From contig NZ_BOOA01000041.1 of assembly GCF_016862995.1 (NCBI RefSeq), forward strand, positions 1-64,000: DNA of 64,000 nt, in the 5' to 3' direction. The translations under genes and the position numbers were made by a program. The notes under the pieces are model-generated. The model was not told where the DNA came from, did not search any database, and worked only from the letters and a program-made list of their open reading frames with translations. The stretch is from Acrocarpospora phusangensis. GTDB taxonomy: Bacteria > Actinomycetota > Actinomycetes > Streptosporangiales > Streptosporangiaceae. Below, one piece after another: positions 42,550-50,572 of the stretch (positions are counted from its first letter, which is position 1; each line of letters begins with the position of its first letter).

Positions 42550-43119
42550 ATGAAGATGTCCGATTTTGTCAGGCTGCCCCGGTCTGTCCAGGAGGCGATC
42601 GACGCCGAGCGCGCCGGGACCCGACTGCGTTATCTGTGCTTCTGGGGGCATCGGCCCGCCCGGGACGGCGGCGTCGGCGCGGGCTGCCTGAGCCAGTGGT
42701 GGCCGGCCCGCTTCACCGAGTGCGGCCACCTCTTCCGTACGGCCGAGCACTACATGATGTCCCACAAGGCCTGGCTCTTCGGTGACGAGGCCACCGCGGC
42801 CCAGGTGCTGGACGCGGCCACGCCGGGGGAGGCCAAGGCGCTCGGGCGTCAGGTCCGCGGTTTCGACGACGAGGTCTGGACCGCCCACCGCTACCCGATC
42901 GTCGTACGGGCGAGCGTCGCCAAGTTCGGGCAGAACCCCGACCTGAAGGAGTACCTGCTGGCCTCCCGCGACCGTGTCCTGGTCGAGGCCAGCCCGCTGG
43001 ACCGCGTCTGGGGCATCGGCCTGGCCGCCGACGACCCCGCCGCCGCCTCACCCGCCACCTGGCGGGGACTCAACCTGCTCGGCTTCGCCCTGATGGACGC
43101 CCGCGACGCCCTTCAGTGA
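42550..43119 (+). CDS. NADAR-family protein (YbiA-like)
   Basis: About 189 aa. NADAR hallmarks are ECGHLFRTAEHYMMSHKAWLFGD, ATPGEAKALGRQVRGFDDEVWTAHRYPIVVRASVAKFGQNPDLKEYLLAS and a WGIGL near the end. NADAR enzymes are N-glycosidases acting on ADP-ribosylated guanine or riboflavin intermediates, and some occur in phage-defence loci. No DarT-like toxin is adjacent. The start could also be the ATG two codons on. It is convergent with the next gene, overlapping by 7 bp. Confidence 0.9.
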   Translation: MKMSDFVRLPRSVQEAIDAERAGTRLRYLCFWGHRPARDGGVGAGCLSQWWPARFTECGHLFRTAEHYMMSHKAWLFGDEATAAQVLDAATPGEAKALGRQVRGFDDEVWTAHRYPIVVRASVAKFGQNPDLKEYLLASRDRVLVEASPLDRVWGIGLAADDPAAASPATWRGLNLLGFALMDARDALQ

Positions 43120-43583
43120 ACCCCGGCCAGTTGCTCGGCCAGCTCGCGGGAGAGCGGATCCAGCGCGCGCGTGACCTCGGGGTGCCCGGCCAGCGCCGCG
43201 GCCACCACCCGGTCGTTCTCCAGCAGGTACGCCAGGTGCCGCAGCGCGTGCGCGACCACGTTGTCCAGGTGGATGTGCTCGGGGGCGGGCGTCTCGGGGG
43301 CGGCGCCCGTGGCCAGCCGCAGGGATTCCAGTTCGGTGGCGGGAAGAAGTGGCCACGGGTCCGGGCACACGACGTAGGTCAGGATGATCTGCCCTTGCGG
43401 CCGGTAGCGCCAGCTGGTGGAGTGGACCACCGTGAAGGCGTCGCCGGCGGGCACACCGGCGCTGCGCCGTGCCGCCTGGTCAGGGGATTCACCGCCGAGG
43501 CGGGCGGTCAGGCGGCGGTAGCGCCAGACTCCGGCGGCATCGACACGCACTGGCAGCACCTCGACGCTGACCTGATCGTTCAC
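43113..43583 (-). CDS. conserved actinobacterial protein, unknown
   Basis: 156 aa: NDQVSVEVLPVRVDAAGVWRYRRLTARLGGES...TVVHSTSWRYRPQGQIILTYVVCPDPWP...HIHLDNVVAHALRHLAYLLENDRVVAAALAGHPEVTRALDPLSRELAEQL. An N-terminal beta half is followed by a helical half. It looks like a known actinobacterial hypothetical with the STSWRY..G.I.LTY.V pattern, but no function is known. Confidence 0.72.
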   Translation of the reverse strand: MNDQVSVEVLPVRVDAAGVWRYRRLTARLGGESPDQAARRSAGVPAGDAFTVVHSTSWRYRPQGQIILTYVVCPDPWPLLPATELESLRLATGAAPETPAPEHIHLDNVVAHALRHLAYLLENDRVVAAALAGHPEVTRALDPLSRELAEQLAGVH

Positions 43584-43620
43584 GTCCGCCCCCGACTAAG
43601 TGGTGGTTATTGCGAACAGT

Positions 43621-44811
43621 ATGCAACAACAATCATGTCGCGTGTTGATGTTGATGGGCTCGGGCGAGACCAGCCCGACCATGGTCGAGACCCATCGCTC
43701 CGCGATCAGGCCCCTGGGCGCGCGCCCCCGGGCCGTCCTGCTCGACACCCCGTACGCGTTCCAGGAGAACGCCGCCGACATCTCCGCCCGCGCTCGCGCG
43801 TACTTCGCCCGGAGCGTCGGCCTGGACGTCGAGGTCGGGGGCGAGGTCGCCACCGCGGACTGGGTGTTCTCCGGTCCCGGCAGCCCGACGTACGCGCTGG
43901 ACCGCTGGCTCGACTCCGGGACCGCCGCCGAACTGCGCACCCGCGTGCGGAACCGCCACGGCGTGACCGTCCTCGCCTCCGCCGCCGCCTGTACGGCAGG
44001 CGTGGCGACCGTGCCCGTCTACGAGATCTACAAGGTCGGCGCCGAGCCGCACTGGCGGGAGGGCCTGGACCTGCTCAGCCCGCTCGGCCTCCAGGTCGTC
44101 GTCATCCCGCACTACGACAACGCCGAGGGCGGCACCCACGACACCCGCTTCTGCTACCTCGGTGAACGCCGCCTGTCGCGGATGGAACCCGAACTCCCCG
44201 ACGGCACCGCCGTGCTCGGCATCGACGAGCACACCGCCGCCGTCATCGACCTCACCACCGACCAGGTCCGCGTCGCCGGCCGGGGCGCCGTCACCATCCG
44301 CCGCCACGGCGCCGACCTGCGCCTCCCCGCCGGCCTCACCCTCCCCCTCACCGAACTCCGCCACCTCACCAGCGGCGAAACCACCCTCCCCCAGGCGCCA
44401 CCCGCTCCAGCCGAGCCGCCCACCCCCCAAACCACCCTGGCCGAACTCATCCAAACCCACGAAACCCGCTTCACCACCGCCCTGACCGCCAACGACCCCG
44501 CCTCCGCCTGCCGCGCCGTCCTCGACCTCGAATCCGACCTGGTCGCCTGGTCCGCCGACACCGAGGAGGACGAGGGCGGCGTCGCCCAGGCCCGCCAGAC
44601 CCTCCGCCACCTCATCACCCGCCTCGCCGACCACGCCCAGGCCGCCCGCACCCTCACCACCCTCACCGACGCCCTCCTCCACCTCCGCACCGACCTCCGC
44701 CGCTCCGGCGACTACCCCCTCGCCGACGCCCTCCGCACCGCCCTCCACACCGCCGGCATCCACATCGACGACACCCCCACCGGCCCCCGCTGGTCCATCC
44801 CCAGAACCTGA
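43621..44811 (+). CDS. class I amidotransferase/peptidase S51-like protein fused to a CysS-type C-terminal domain
   Basis: About 396 aa; the ATG at 43621 is one of several possible starts. The N-terminal 210 residues (VLMLMGSGETSPTMVETHR...PRAVLLDTPYAFQENAADIS...WVFSGPGSPTYALDRW...VLASAAACTAGVATVPVYEIYKVG...VVVIPHYDNAEGG) resemble S51/cyanophycinase-like class I GAT folds; the usual GxSAG elbow is SAAACTAG. After a Pro linker, the C-terminus (residues about 280-396) ends LRRSGDYPLADALRTALHTAGIHIDDTPTGPRWSI, close to the end of cysteinyl-tRNA synthetases. The substrate is unknown. Confidence 0.75.
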   Translation: MQQQSCRVLMLMGSGETSPTMVETHRSAIRPLGARPRAVLLDTPYAFQENAADISARARAYFARSVGLDVEVGGEVATADWVFSGPGSPTYALDRWLDSGTAAELRTRVRNRHGVTVLASAAACTAGVATVPVYEIYKVGAEPHWREGLDLLSPLGLQVVVIPHYDNAEGGTHDTRFCYLGERRLSRMEPELPDGTAVLGIDEHTAAVIDLTTDQVRVAGRGAVTIRRHGADLRLPAGLTLPLTELRHLTSGETTLPQAPPAPAEPPTPQTTLAELIQTHETRFTTALTANDPASACRAVLDLESDLVAWSADTEEDEGGVAQARQTLRHLITRLADHAQAARTLTTLTDALLHLRTDLRRSGDYPLADALRTALHTAGIHIDDTPTGPRWSIPRT

Positions 44812-44812
44812 G

Positions 44813-45598
44813 TCACCAGGTGCCGCCGAGGGGGTTGAGGGTGAAGATGCCGCCGGCGCGGTGGTGGAGGGGGTGGGTGAGGTCGGGGTCGCCTTCTTGG
44901 GATAGGAGGGTGGGGGCGTGGGTTTCTGAGTCGTCCTGGGGGGTGTAGCCGATGGCCAGGGCCTCGTCGAGGGACCACCAGCGGCGTTTGTTGGCGGAGA
45001 CGCCCCAGACGATGTGGAAGCCGGGGGCGACGAGGGCGGCTTCGACGAGGCGGGCGCAGTCGGCGGGGGAGATCCAGGTGGCCAGGGAGCGGGTGTCGGC
45101 GGGGGCTTCCATGCAGGTGCCGAGGCGGATGACGGTGACGTTGAGGCCGTAGCGGTCGTGGTAGAGGCTGCCGAGGGCCTCCATGACGACTTTGCTGACG
45201 CCGTAGAAGGTGTCGGGGCGGGGGTAGGCGTAGTCCGGCAGGTCGGCGCCGTCCGGGGGGCGGGTGTGGTAGCCGGCGGCGTGGTGGCTGCCGGCCAGGA
45301 CCACGTGCCGTACGCCGGCGAGGCGGGCGGTCTCCAGCAGGGTGTGGGTGCCGTCCATGTTGGCGCGCACGATGTCGGCCCACGGGCGTTCCCGGCTCTG
45401 GCCGCCGAGGTGGAGCACCGCGTCCACCCCGCGCATGGCCGCCGCCATCGCGTCCGGATCGTTGAGGTCGGCGACCACCGCGTCGGGTGAGTCGATGGGG
45501 ACCCGGTCGGCCAGGCGGAGCTCACGGCCCTCGCGGGCGAGCAGGGGACGCAGCAGGGTCCCCACTTTTCCGGCGGCCCCGGTCATCAGGATGCGCAT
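44813..45598 (-). CDS. NAD-dependent uronate dehydrogenase-like short-chain dehydrogenase
   Basis: 261 aa from the ATG at 45598. The Rossmann start MRILMTGAAGKVGTLL, the catalytic YGVSK, VLHLGGQSRERPWADIVRANMDGTHTLLE and VIRLGTCMEAPADTRSLATWISPADCARLVEAAL match uronate dehydrogenases (EC 1.1.1.203). These oxidise glucuronate or galacturonate to aldarate lactones. The neighbouring glucarate dehydratase and 5-dehydro-4-deoxyglucarate dehydratase make this the entry step of the same pathway. It is divergent from the importer genes. Confidence 0.88.
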   Translation of the reverse strand: MRILMTGAAGKVGTLLRPLLAREGRELRLADRVPIDSPDAVVADLNDPDAMAAAMRGVDAVLHLGGQSRERPWADIVRANMDGTHTLLETARLAGVRHVVLAGSHHAAGYHTRPPDGADLPDYAYPRPDTFYGVSKVVMEALGSLYHDRYGLNVTVIRLGTCMEAPADTRSLATWISPADCARLVEAALVAPGFHIVWGVSANKRRWWSLDEALAIGYTPQDDSETHAPTLLSQEGDPDLTHPLHHRAGGIFTLNPLGGTW

Positions 45599-45629
45599 GT
45601 ACCCATGTTGTACACGTCCCTGACAAAAA

Positions 45630-45643
45630 TCCACATACATGAA
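45630..45643. promoter_or_regulatory. IclR-type operator copy 1 (udh promoter)
   Basis: The minus strand reads TTCATGTATGTGGA, matching the dyad T[TC]CAT-GTAT-[AG]TG[GA]A found at two other cluster promoters (45719-45732 and 48823-48836). It lies 32 bp before the uronate dehydrogenase start. Confidence 0.7.
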
Positions 45644-45718
45644 TCCATTCCAACCCATTGACGGAAATTTCCAGACTAGTTACGTTCACATGAACTCGCG
45701 TCACGCTCCCGAAACATG

Positions 45719-45732
45719 TCCATGTATGTGAA
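45719..45732. promoter_or_regulatory. IclR-type operator copy 2 (importer promoter)
   Basis: TCCATGTATGTGAA, the second copy of the dyad, ends 14 bp before the substrate-binding-protein start. A separate GTTCA-CA-TGAAC dyad lies upstream at 45684-45695. Confidence 0.7.
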
Positions 45733-45746
45733 CACGAGGTGGTCTG

Positions 45747-47054
45747 ATGTCACGCCATCTGCTCGGAGCCGTGGTCGCCATGGCACTCGCGGCAGCGGTC
45801 ACCGGATGCGGCTCCGACGAGCCCGCCGCCGCCGGCCCGCTGGAGATCTGGATCCGGCAGGCCCCGGACTCCGACGCCGCCAAAACCGCTACGAAGCTCG
45901 CCGGCGCGTTCACCACCGCCAGCGGCGTGCAAACCAAGGTCGTCGCCCTGCTGGACGACTTCGAGACCAAGCTGCAGCAGCAGGCGGCGCAGCGGAACCT
46001 GCCGGACATCGTCATCAACGACACCGCCCAGCTCGGCAACATGCGTACCCAGGGCTGGCTGCGCGAGGTCGACAAGGCCGCGCTGAAGGGCGGTGACCAG
46101 CTCGCCGACCGCGCCTGGCAGGCGGCCCAGGGCAGCGACGGCAAGTACTACGCGGCCCCGTTCTCGGCCCAGTCGTTCGCGCTGATCGTCCGGAAGGACT
46201 GGCGCGAGAAGCTCGGCCTGCAACCCCCGCAGAGCTGGGACGACCTGGCCGCGATGGCCAAGGCGTTCACCGAGGACGACCCGGACGGCAACGGCGCGGC
46301 CGACACCTACGGCTTCGTCGCCCCCGCGGGCACCAAACGCGGCTACGCCTCCTGGTACGCCTCCTCCATGATCTACGCCAACGGCGCCACCTTCCTCACC
46401 CCCAACGGCGCAGGCAAGTTCGCCCCCGCCGTGGCCGACCCCAAGTTCGTCGAGGCGGTCAAGTTCATGCAGGACCAGTTCTGTGTGGCCAAGACGGTCA
46501 ACCCGGGCGCGGTCAGCAACGACACCACCGTCACCCACGAGGTGTTCGAGAAGGGCCAGGGCGGCATCTACCTGGTCGGTCCGTACGTGCTGGCCAGGTT
46601 CGAGCAGTCCATCGGGGCGGACAAGCTGGAGGTGCTCAAGGTGCCGAAGGGCCCGTCCGGCGGCCCCGGCACGCTCGGCGAGGGCGAGAACGTCTACCTG
46701 ATGGCGGGCTCGGCCGACGAGGCGGGCCAGCAGAAGTTCGCCGAGTTCGCGGTCTCCGCGGAGGGCCAGCGCATCGGCATGAACAAGGACGCGCCCGGCG
46801 CGATCGTCCGGCTCCCGGTCAACACGACCGTGGACATGGGCGCGGAACGCCAGGCGCCCGGCTGGAAGGTCTTCCAGGAGGCGTACGCGGAGGCCGTCTA
46901 CAGTTCGGCGGTGCCCAACTGGGCGCCCATCCGGCAGACCACCGCCGACGCCATCAACGCCGTCTGGGCCGACTGCTCGGCCGACGTCAAGACGGGCATG
47001 GACGCCCTGGCGACCAAGCTGACGGCGGAACTGCAGGCGCAGAAGGCGTCGTGA
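45747..47054 (+). CDS. ABC importer, extracellular solute-binding lipoprotein (family 1)
   Basis: 435 aa. A lipobox signal (LGAVVAMALAAAVTGCGSDE) is followed by the two-lobed family 1 fold (GPLEIWIRQAPDSDAAKTATKLAGAFTTASGVQTKVVALLDDFETKLQQQAAQRNLPDIVINDTAQLG...YYAAPFSAQSFALIVRKDW). It binds the imported substrate, by context a uronate/aldarate or its oligomer. Its stop overlaps the first permease start by 4 bp. Confidence 0.92.
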   Translation: MSRHLLGAVVAMALAAAVTGCGSDEPAAAGPLEIWIRQAPDSDAAKTATKLAGAFTTASGVQTKVVALLDDFETKLQQQAAQRNLPDIVINDTAQLGNMRTQGWLREVDKAALKGGDQLADRAWQAAQGSDGKYYAAPFSAQSFALIVRKDWREKLGLQPPQSWDDLAAMAKAFTEDDPDGNGAADTYGFVAPAGTKRGYASWYASSMIYANGATFLTPNGAGKFAPAVADPKFVEAVKFMQDQFCVAKTVNPGAVSNDTTVTHEVFEKGQGGIYLVGPYVLARFEQSIGADKLEVLKVPKGPSGGPGTLGEGENVYLMAGSADEAGQQKFAEFAVSAEGQRIGMNKDAPGAIVRLPVNTTVDMGAERQAPGWKVFQEAYAEAVYSSAVPNWAPIRQTTADAINAVWADCSADVKTGMDALATKLTAELQAQKAS

Positions 47055-47923
47055 CGCACTCCCGCAGAGGTACGGCAGTGGCGTGGCTGCTCCTGGCTCC
47101 CGCGCTGCTGCTGTTCCTGTACTTCAAGTTCATCCCGATGGCGCTGGGCCTGTGGAAGAGCTTCTTCAAGGTCCAGCCGTTCCTCGGGGACGAATGGGTG
47201 GGCCTGGACAACTACCGCACGATCATGACCGACGACGCGTTCGCGGCGGCGGTCGGGCACAGTCTGCTCCTCGCGGTGGGGACCACCGGCGGGTCGCTCG
47301 TCCTCGGGCTCGGCCTCGCGCTGCTGATCGAGGGGCCGGCGCGATACCTCTGGTTCGTCCGGGCGGCGGTCTTCCTGCCGGTGGTCACCACGATGGCGGC
47401 GGTCGCCGAGGTCTGGCGGATCATGTACCACCCGGCGGACACCGGCCTGCTCAACACGATCCTGGGCTGGATCGCCATCGACCCCCAGCCGTTCCTGGCC
47501 AGCGAGCACTCCTCCCTCTGGTCGATCATGGGCATGAACATCTGGCGCGGCGCGCCGTACGACATGATGATCTTCCTGGCCGGTCTGGTGGGCATCGACC
47601 GCACGCTGTACGAGGCCGCGGCCGTCGACGGCGCGAGCACCAGGCGCCGGCTGCTGCACATCACCCTGCCCGCCCTGCGCCCGGTCTTCTGGATCCTGTT
47701 CACGCTCGCGGCGATCCGCGGGCTGCGGGTGTTCGTCGAGGTGTACGTGCTGACCAACGGCGGCCCGAACGGCTCCTCGGAGGTCATCATGACCCTCGTC
47801 TACAAGCTGGGATTCCAGCGCAACGAGCTGGGCGTCGCGTCGGCGGGCGGCGTCGTGCTGTTCGCGGCCACGCTCGCCCTCACCCTGGTGGTCCAGCTGA
47901 TGCGCCGCAGGCAGGCGAAGTGA
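47051..47923 (+). CDS. sugar ABC importer permease (MalF-like)
   Basis: 290 aa with six TM helices. The EAA loop YEAAAVDGASTRRRLLHITLPALRPVFW contacts the ATPase. It overlaps both neighbours by 4 bp (GTGA junctions), so the three importer genes are one operon with coupled translation. Confidence 0.93.
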   Translation: MTHSRRGTAVAWLLLAPALLLFLYFKFIPMALGLWKSFFKVQPFLGDEWVGLDNYRTIMTDDAFAAAVGHSLLLAVGTTGGSLVLGLGLALLIEGPARYLWFVRAAVFLPVVTTMAAVAEVWRIMYHPADTGLLNTILGWIAIDPQPFLASEHSSLWSIMGMNIWRGAPYDMMIFLAGLVGIDRTLYEAAAVDGASTRRRLLHITLPALRPVFWILFTLAAIRGLRVFVEVYVLTNGGPNGSSEVIMTLVYKLGFQRNELGVASAGGVVLFAATLALTLVVQLMRRRQAK

Positions 47924-48795
47924 AATCGGACACCGTGAGATTCGACACCGCGCTCGGCCTGGACGCCAAGAAGGGCCCGCTCGCCGCCGTAGCCAGGTTC
48001 GTCCTGTACGCGGCGATGATCCTGGTCTTCACCGGACCGCTCTTCGGCCTCCTGGTCAGCGCCTTCAGCACCACGCTCGACCCGACCGCCTTCACCCTCT
48101 GGCCGGACGAGCTCACCCTGGAGAACTTCGCGCAGGCGGGCGAGAAGAACGTCTACCTCTACCTGCTCAACTCGTTCGTGGTGGTCGGCTTCGGCCTGCT
48201 GCTGCAGATGGTGGTGAGCGTCTTCGCCGCGTACGCGCTGGCCCGCAAGAGGTTCCGGGGCATGACGTTCGTGCTGCTCATCATGCTGGCCACGATGATG
48301 CTGCCGGAGGAGATCATCGCCATCCCGCTCTCGCTGGTGCTGGCGGACCTGCCGCTCATCCACGCCAACCTGATCGACACGTACCTGGGGATGATCCTGC
48401 CGGTCGGCGCGTGGGGGTTCTCGATCCTGGTCATGACCGAGTTCATGAAGGAGGTCCCGGTCGAGCTGGAGGAGGCGGCCAGGATCGACGGGGCGGGGGA
48501 GCTGCGCACGTTCTTCACGATCATCCTGCCGCTCTGCCGGCCCGCGCTGGGCGTGATCGGCGTCTTCGGCTTCACCATGATCTGGGACCAGTACCTGCTG
48601 CCGCTCATCGTGGCCAACGAGCCCGGCCACTGGACGCTGCCCATCGCGCTGCGTTCGCTCCGGTCCGACGAGGAGGTCGGCATCGGGGTGCTGCTGGCGG
48701 CCTCGCTGCTGGCGCTGCTGCCCTCGGTGATCGCCTTCCTGGCCTTCCAGCGCCAGTTCATGCGCGGTCTGACCAGCGGCGCGATCAAAGGATAG
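47920..48795 (+). CDS. sugar ABC importer permease (MalG-like)
   Basis: 291 aa from the GTG at 47920, overlapping the first permease by 4 bp. Six TM helices; the EAA loop is LEEAARIDGAGELRTFFTIILPLCRPALG. No ATPase gene follows, so a shared MsiK-type ATPase encoded elsewhere probably energises the importer. Confidence 0.93.
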   Translation: MKSDTVRFDTALGLDAKKGPLAAVARFVLYAAMILVFTGPLFGLLVSAFSTTLDPTAFTLWPDELTLENFAQAGEKNVYLYLLNSFVVVGFGLLLQMVVSVFAAYALARKRFRGMTFVLLIMLATMMLPEEIIAIPLSLVLADLPLIHANLIDTYLGMILPVGAWGFSILVMTEFMKEVPVELEEAARIDGAGELRTFFTIILPLCRPALGVIGVFGFTMIWDQYLLPLIVANEPGHWTLPIALRSLRSDEEVGIGVLLAASLLALLPSVIAFLAFQRQFMRGLTSGAIKG

Positions 48796-48822
48796 GTGTC
48801 AATGCCTCTACGCCACCATGTG

Positions 48823-48836
48823 TCCATGTATATGGA
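48823..48836. promoter_or_regulatory. IclR-type operator copy 3 (regulator/kdgD promoter)
   Basis: TCCAT-GTAT-ATGGA is the most symmetric copy of the dyad. It lies 53 bp before the IclR start, consistent with autoregulation and control of the downstream catabolic genes. Confidence 0.75.
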
Positions 48837-48889
48837 CGGCATCCGGTATTCTGGCCGTCAAATTGCACAACGACGGAAATGGGACAGCG

Positions 48890-49645
48890 ATGGAGCCCCA
48901 GCTGGTCAAGTCCGCCGAACGTACGGTACGGATTCTCGAAGCCCTCGCCGCCTCCCCGCAGCGACTCACCCTCTCCGAACTCCAGCAGCTCACCGGCTTC
49001 CCGCGGAGCAGCCTGCACGCGCTGATGCGCACCCTCGCCGAGCTCAAATGGATCGAGGCCAGCGGCTCCGCGTACGGCATCGGCCCGCACGCGCTGCTGA
49101 CCGGGACCGCCTACCTGGACAAGGACCTCGCCCTCCCGCTGGCCCACGAGACCCTGGAGGACCTGCGCGAGGAGATCGGCCACACCGTGCACTTCGCCCG
49201 GCGGGACGACGCGCACGTGCTCTACCTGGCCACCCGCGAGTCCCGGGAACTCCACCGGCTGATCCCCCGGGTCGGCCGCCGGCTGCCCGCCCACGTCACC
49301 GCCCTCGGCCAGGTCCTGCTCGCCCAGCTGACCGACGACGAGGTGCGCGCCCTGCTGCCCGCCCCGCTGGGCCGGCTCACCGGGCACACCATCACCGACC
49401 TGGGCCGCCTCACCGCCGAACTCGACCAGGTGCGCGCCCGCGGCTACGCGTACGAGCGGGAGCAGGGCACCCCGGGCGTGGCCTGCGTCGCGGTCGCGGT
49501 GGACTACCGCATCCCGGCGACCGACGCCATCAGCTGCTCGATGCCCGCCGGGCTGCCTCCCGGCGAGGTGGAGGAGATCGCCGCCGCGGTCCTCAAGCAC
49601 ACCCGCAACCTGGCCACCGCCCTGCGCCGGGAGGGCATCCGCTAG
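48890..49645 (+). CDS. IclR-family transcriptional regulator
   Basis: 251 aa from the ATG at 48890. The N-terminal winged helix (VKSAERTVRILEALAASPQRLTLSELQQLTGFPRSSLHALMRTLAELKWIE) precedes an IclR effector domain (GHTVHFARRDDAHVLYLATRESRELHRLIPRVGRRLPAHVTALGQVLLAQL...YAYEREQGTPGVACVAVAV). Its position between importer and catabolic genes, and the three matching dyads, point to local control by a uronate or aldarate intermediate. Confidence 0.93.
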   Translation: MEPQLVKSAERTVRILEALAASPQRLTLSELQQLTGFPRSSLHALMRTLAELKWIEASGSAYGIGPHALLTGTAYLDKDLALPLAHETLEDLREEIGHTVHFARRDDAHVLYLATRESRELHRLIPRVGRRLPAHVTALGQVLLAQLTDDEVRALLPAPLGRLTGHTITDLGRLTAELDQVRARGYAYEREQGTPGVACVAVAVDYRIPATDAISCSMPAGLPPGEVEEIAAAVLKHTRNLATALRREGIR

Positions 49646-49669
49646 CGCCACATCGAATTGGGGGAAACC

Positions 49670-50572
49670 ATGCGTCTTGACGGTGTTCTGTTCTTCCCGG
49701 TCACGCCGTTCGGGGCGGACGGCGGCCTCAACCGCCCGGTGCTCGGCGAGCACGTGGCGGCCGGGGTCGCGGCCGGGGCCGGAGGCGTGTTCGCCGCCTG
49801 CGGGACGGGCGAGTTCAACGCGCTGAGCCTGAGCGAGTACGCGGACGTGGTGACCACCACCGTCCGCGTCGTGGACGGGCGGGTGCCGGTGATCTCGGGG
49901 GCGGGCGGGTCGCTGCCGTTCGCGCGGGCCTGCGCGCTGGCGGCCGCGGAGGCCGGCGCCGACGGGCTGCTCCTCATGCCGCCCTACCTGGTCACCGCGC
50001 CCGCCGCCGGGCTGGTCCACTACGTCCGCCAGATCGCCGAGGTCACCGAGCTGCCGATCATCGTCTACCAGCGCGGCAGCGCCCGGTTCACCCCGGAGGC
50101 GGCCGTCGAGCTGACCACGATCCCGAACGTGGCGGGCTTCAAGGACGGCCTCGGCGACATCGACCTGCTCCAGCGCATCATCCTGCGCGTCCGGCAGTCG
50201 GCCGGCCGCGAGTTCACCTTCTTCAACGGCCTCCCCACCGCGGAGCTCACCGTCCCCGCCTACCGCGGCCTCGGCGTCCCCCTCTACTCCAGCGCCGTGT
50301 ACGCCTTCGCCCCCGAGATCGCCCTGGCCTTCTACAAGGCCGTCACCAGCGGCGACGAGAACCTCACCCAGGATCTGCTGACCAACTTCTACCTGCCGCT
50401 CGTGGACCTGCGCGACCGGGTGCCCGGATACGCGGTCTCCCTGGTCAAGGCGGGGGCCCGGCTGCGCGGCCTGGACGTCGGCGGCGTCCGGGCGCCGCTC
50501 GTGGACGCCGCGCCCGAGCACGTCGCGGCACTCGGCAGGCTGCTCGAAGCGGGCCTGGACATCGCCTCATGA
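49670..50572 (+). CDS. kdgD: 5-dehydro-4-deoxyglucarate dehydratase
   Basis: 300 aa from the ATG at 49670 (GGGGGA upstream). It is a DapA-superfamily barrel with FFPVTPFGADGGL, FAACGTGEFNALSLSEY, a GADGLLLMPPYLV segment, LPIIVYQRGSARF (catalytic Tyr region) and the Schiff-base Lys in VAGFKDGLGDIDLL. It dehydrates and decarboxylates 5-dehydro-4-deoxyglucarate to 2-oxoglutarate semialdehyde. It overlaps the glucarate dehydratase gene by 4 bp. The next enzyme, a semialdehyde dehydrogenase, is not in the window. Confidence 0.92.
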   Translation: MRLDGVLFFPVTPFGADGGLNRPVLGEHVAAGVAAGAGGVFAACGTGEFNALSLSEYADVVTTTVRVVDGRVPVISGAGGSLPFARACALAAAEAGADGLLLMPPYLVTAPAAGLVHYVRQIAEVTELPIIVYQRGSARFTPEAAVELTTIPNVAGFKDGLGDIDLLQRIILRVRQSAGREFTFFNGLPTAELTVPAYRGLGVPLYSSAVYAFAPEIALAFYKAVTSGDENLTQDLLTNFYLPLVDLRDRVPGYAVSLVKAGARLRGLDVGGVRAPLVDAAPEHVAALGRLLEAGLDIAS

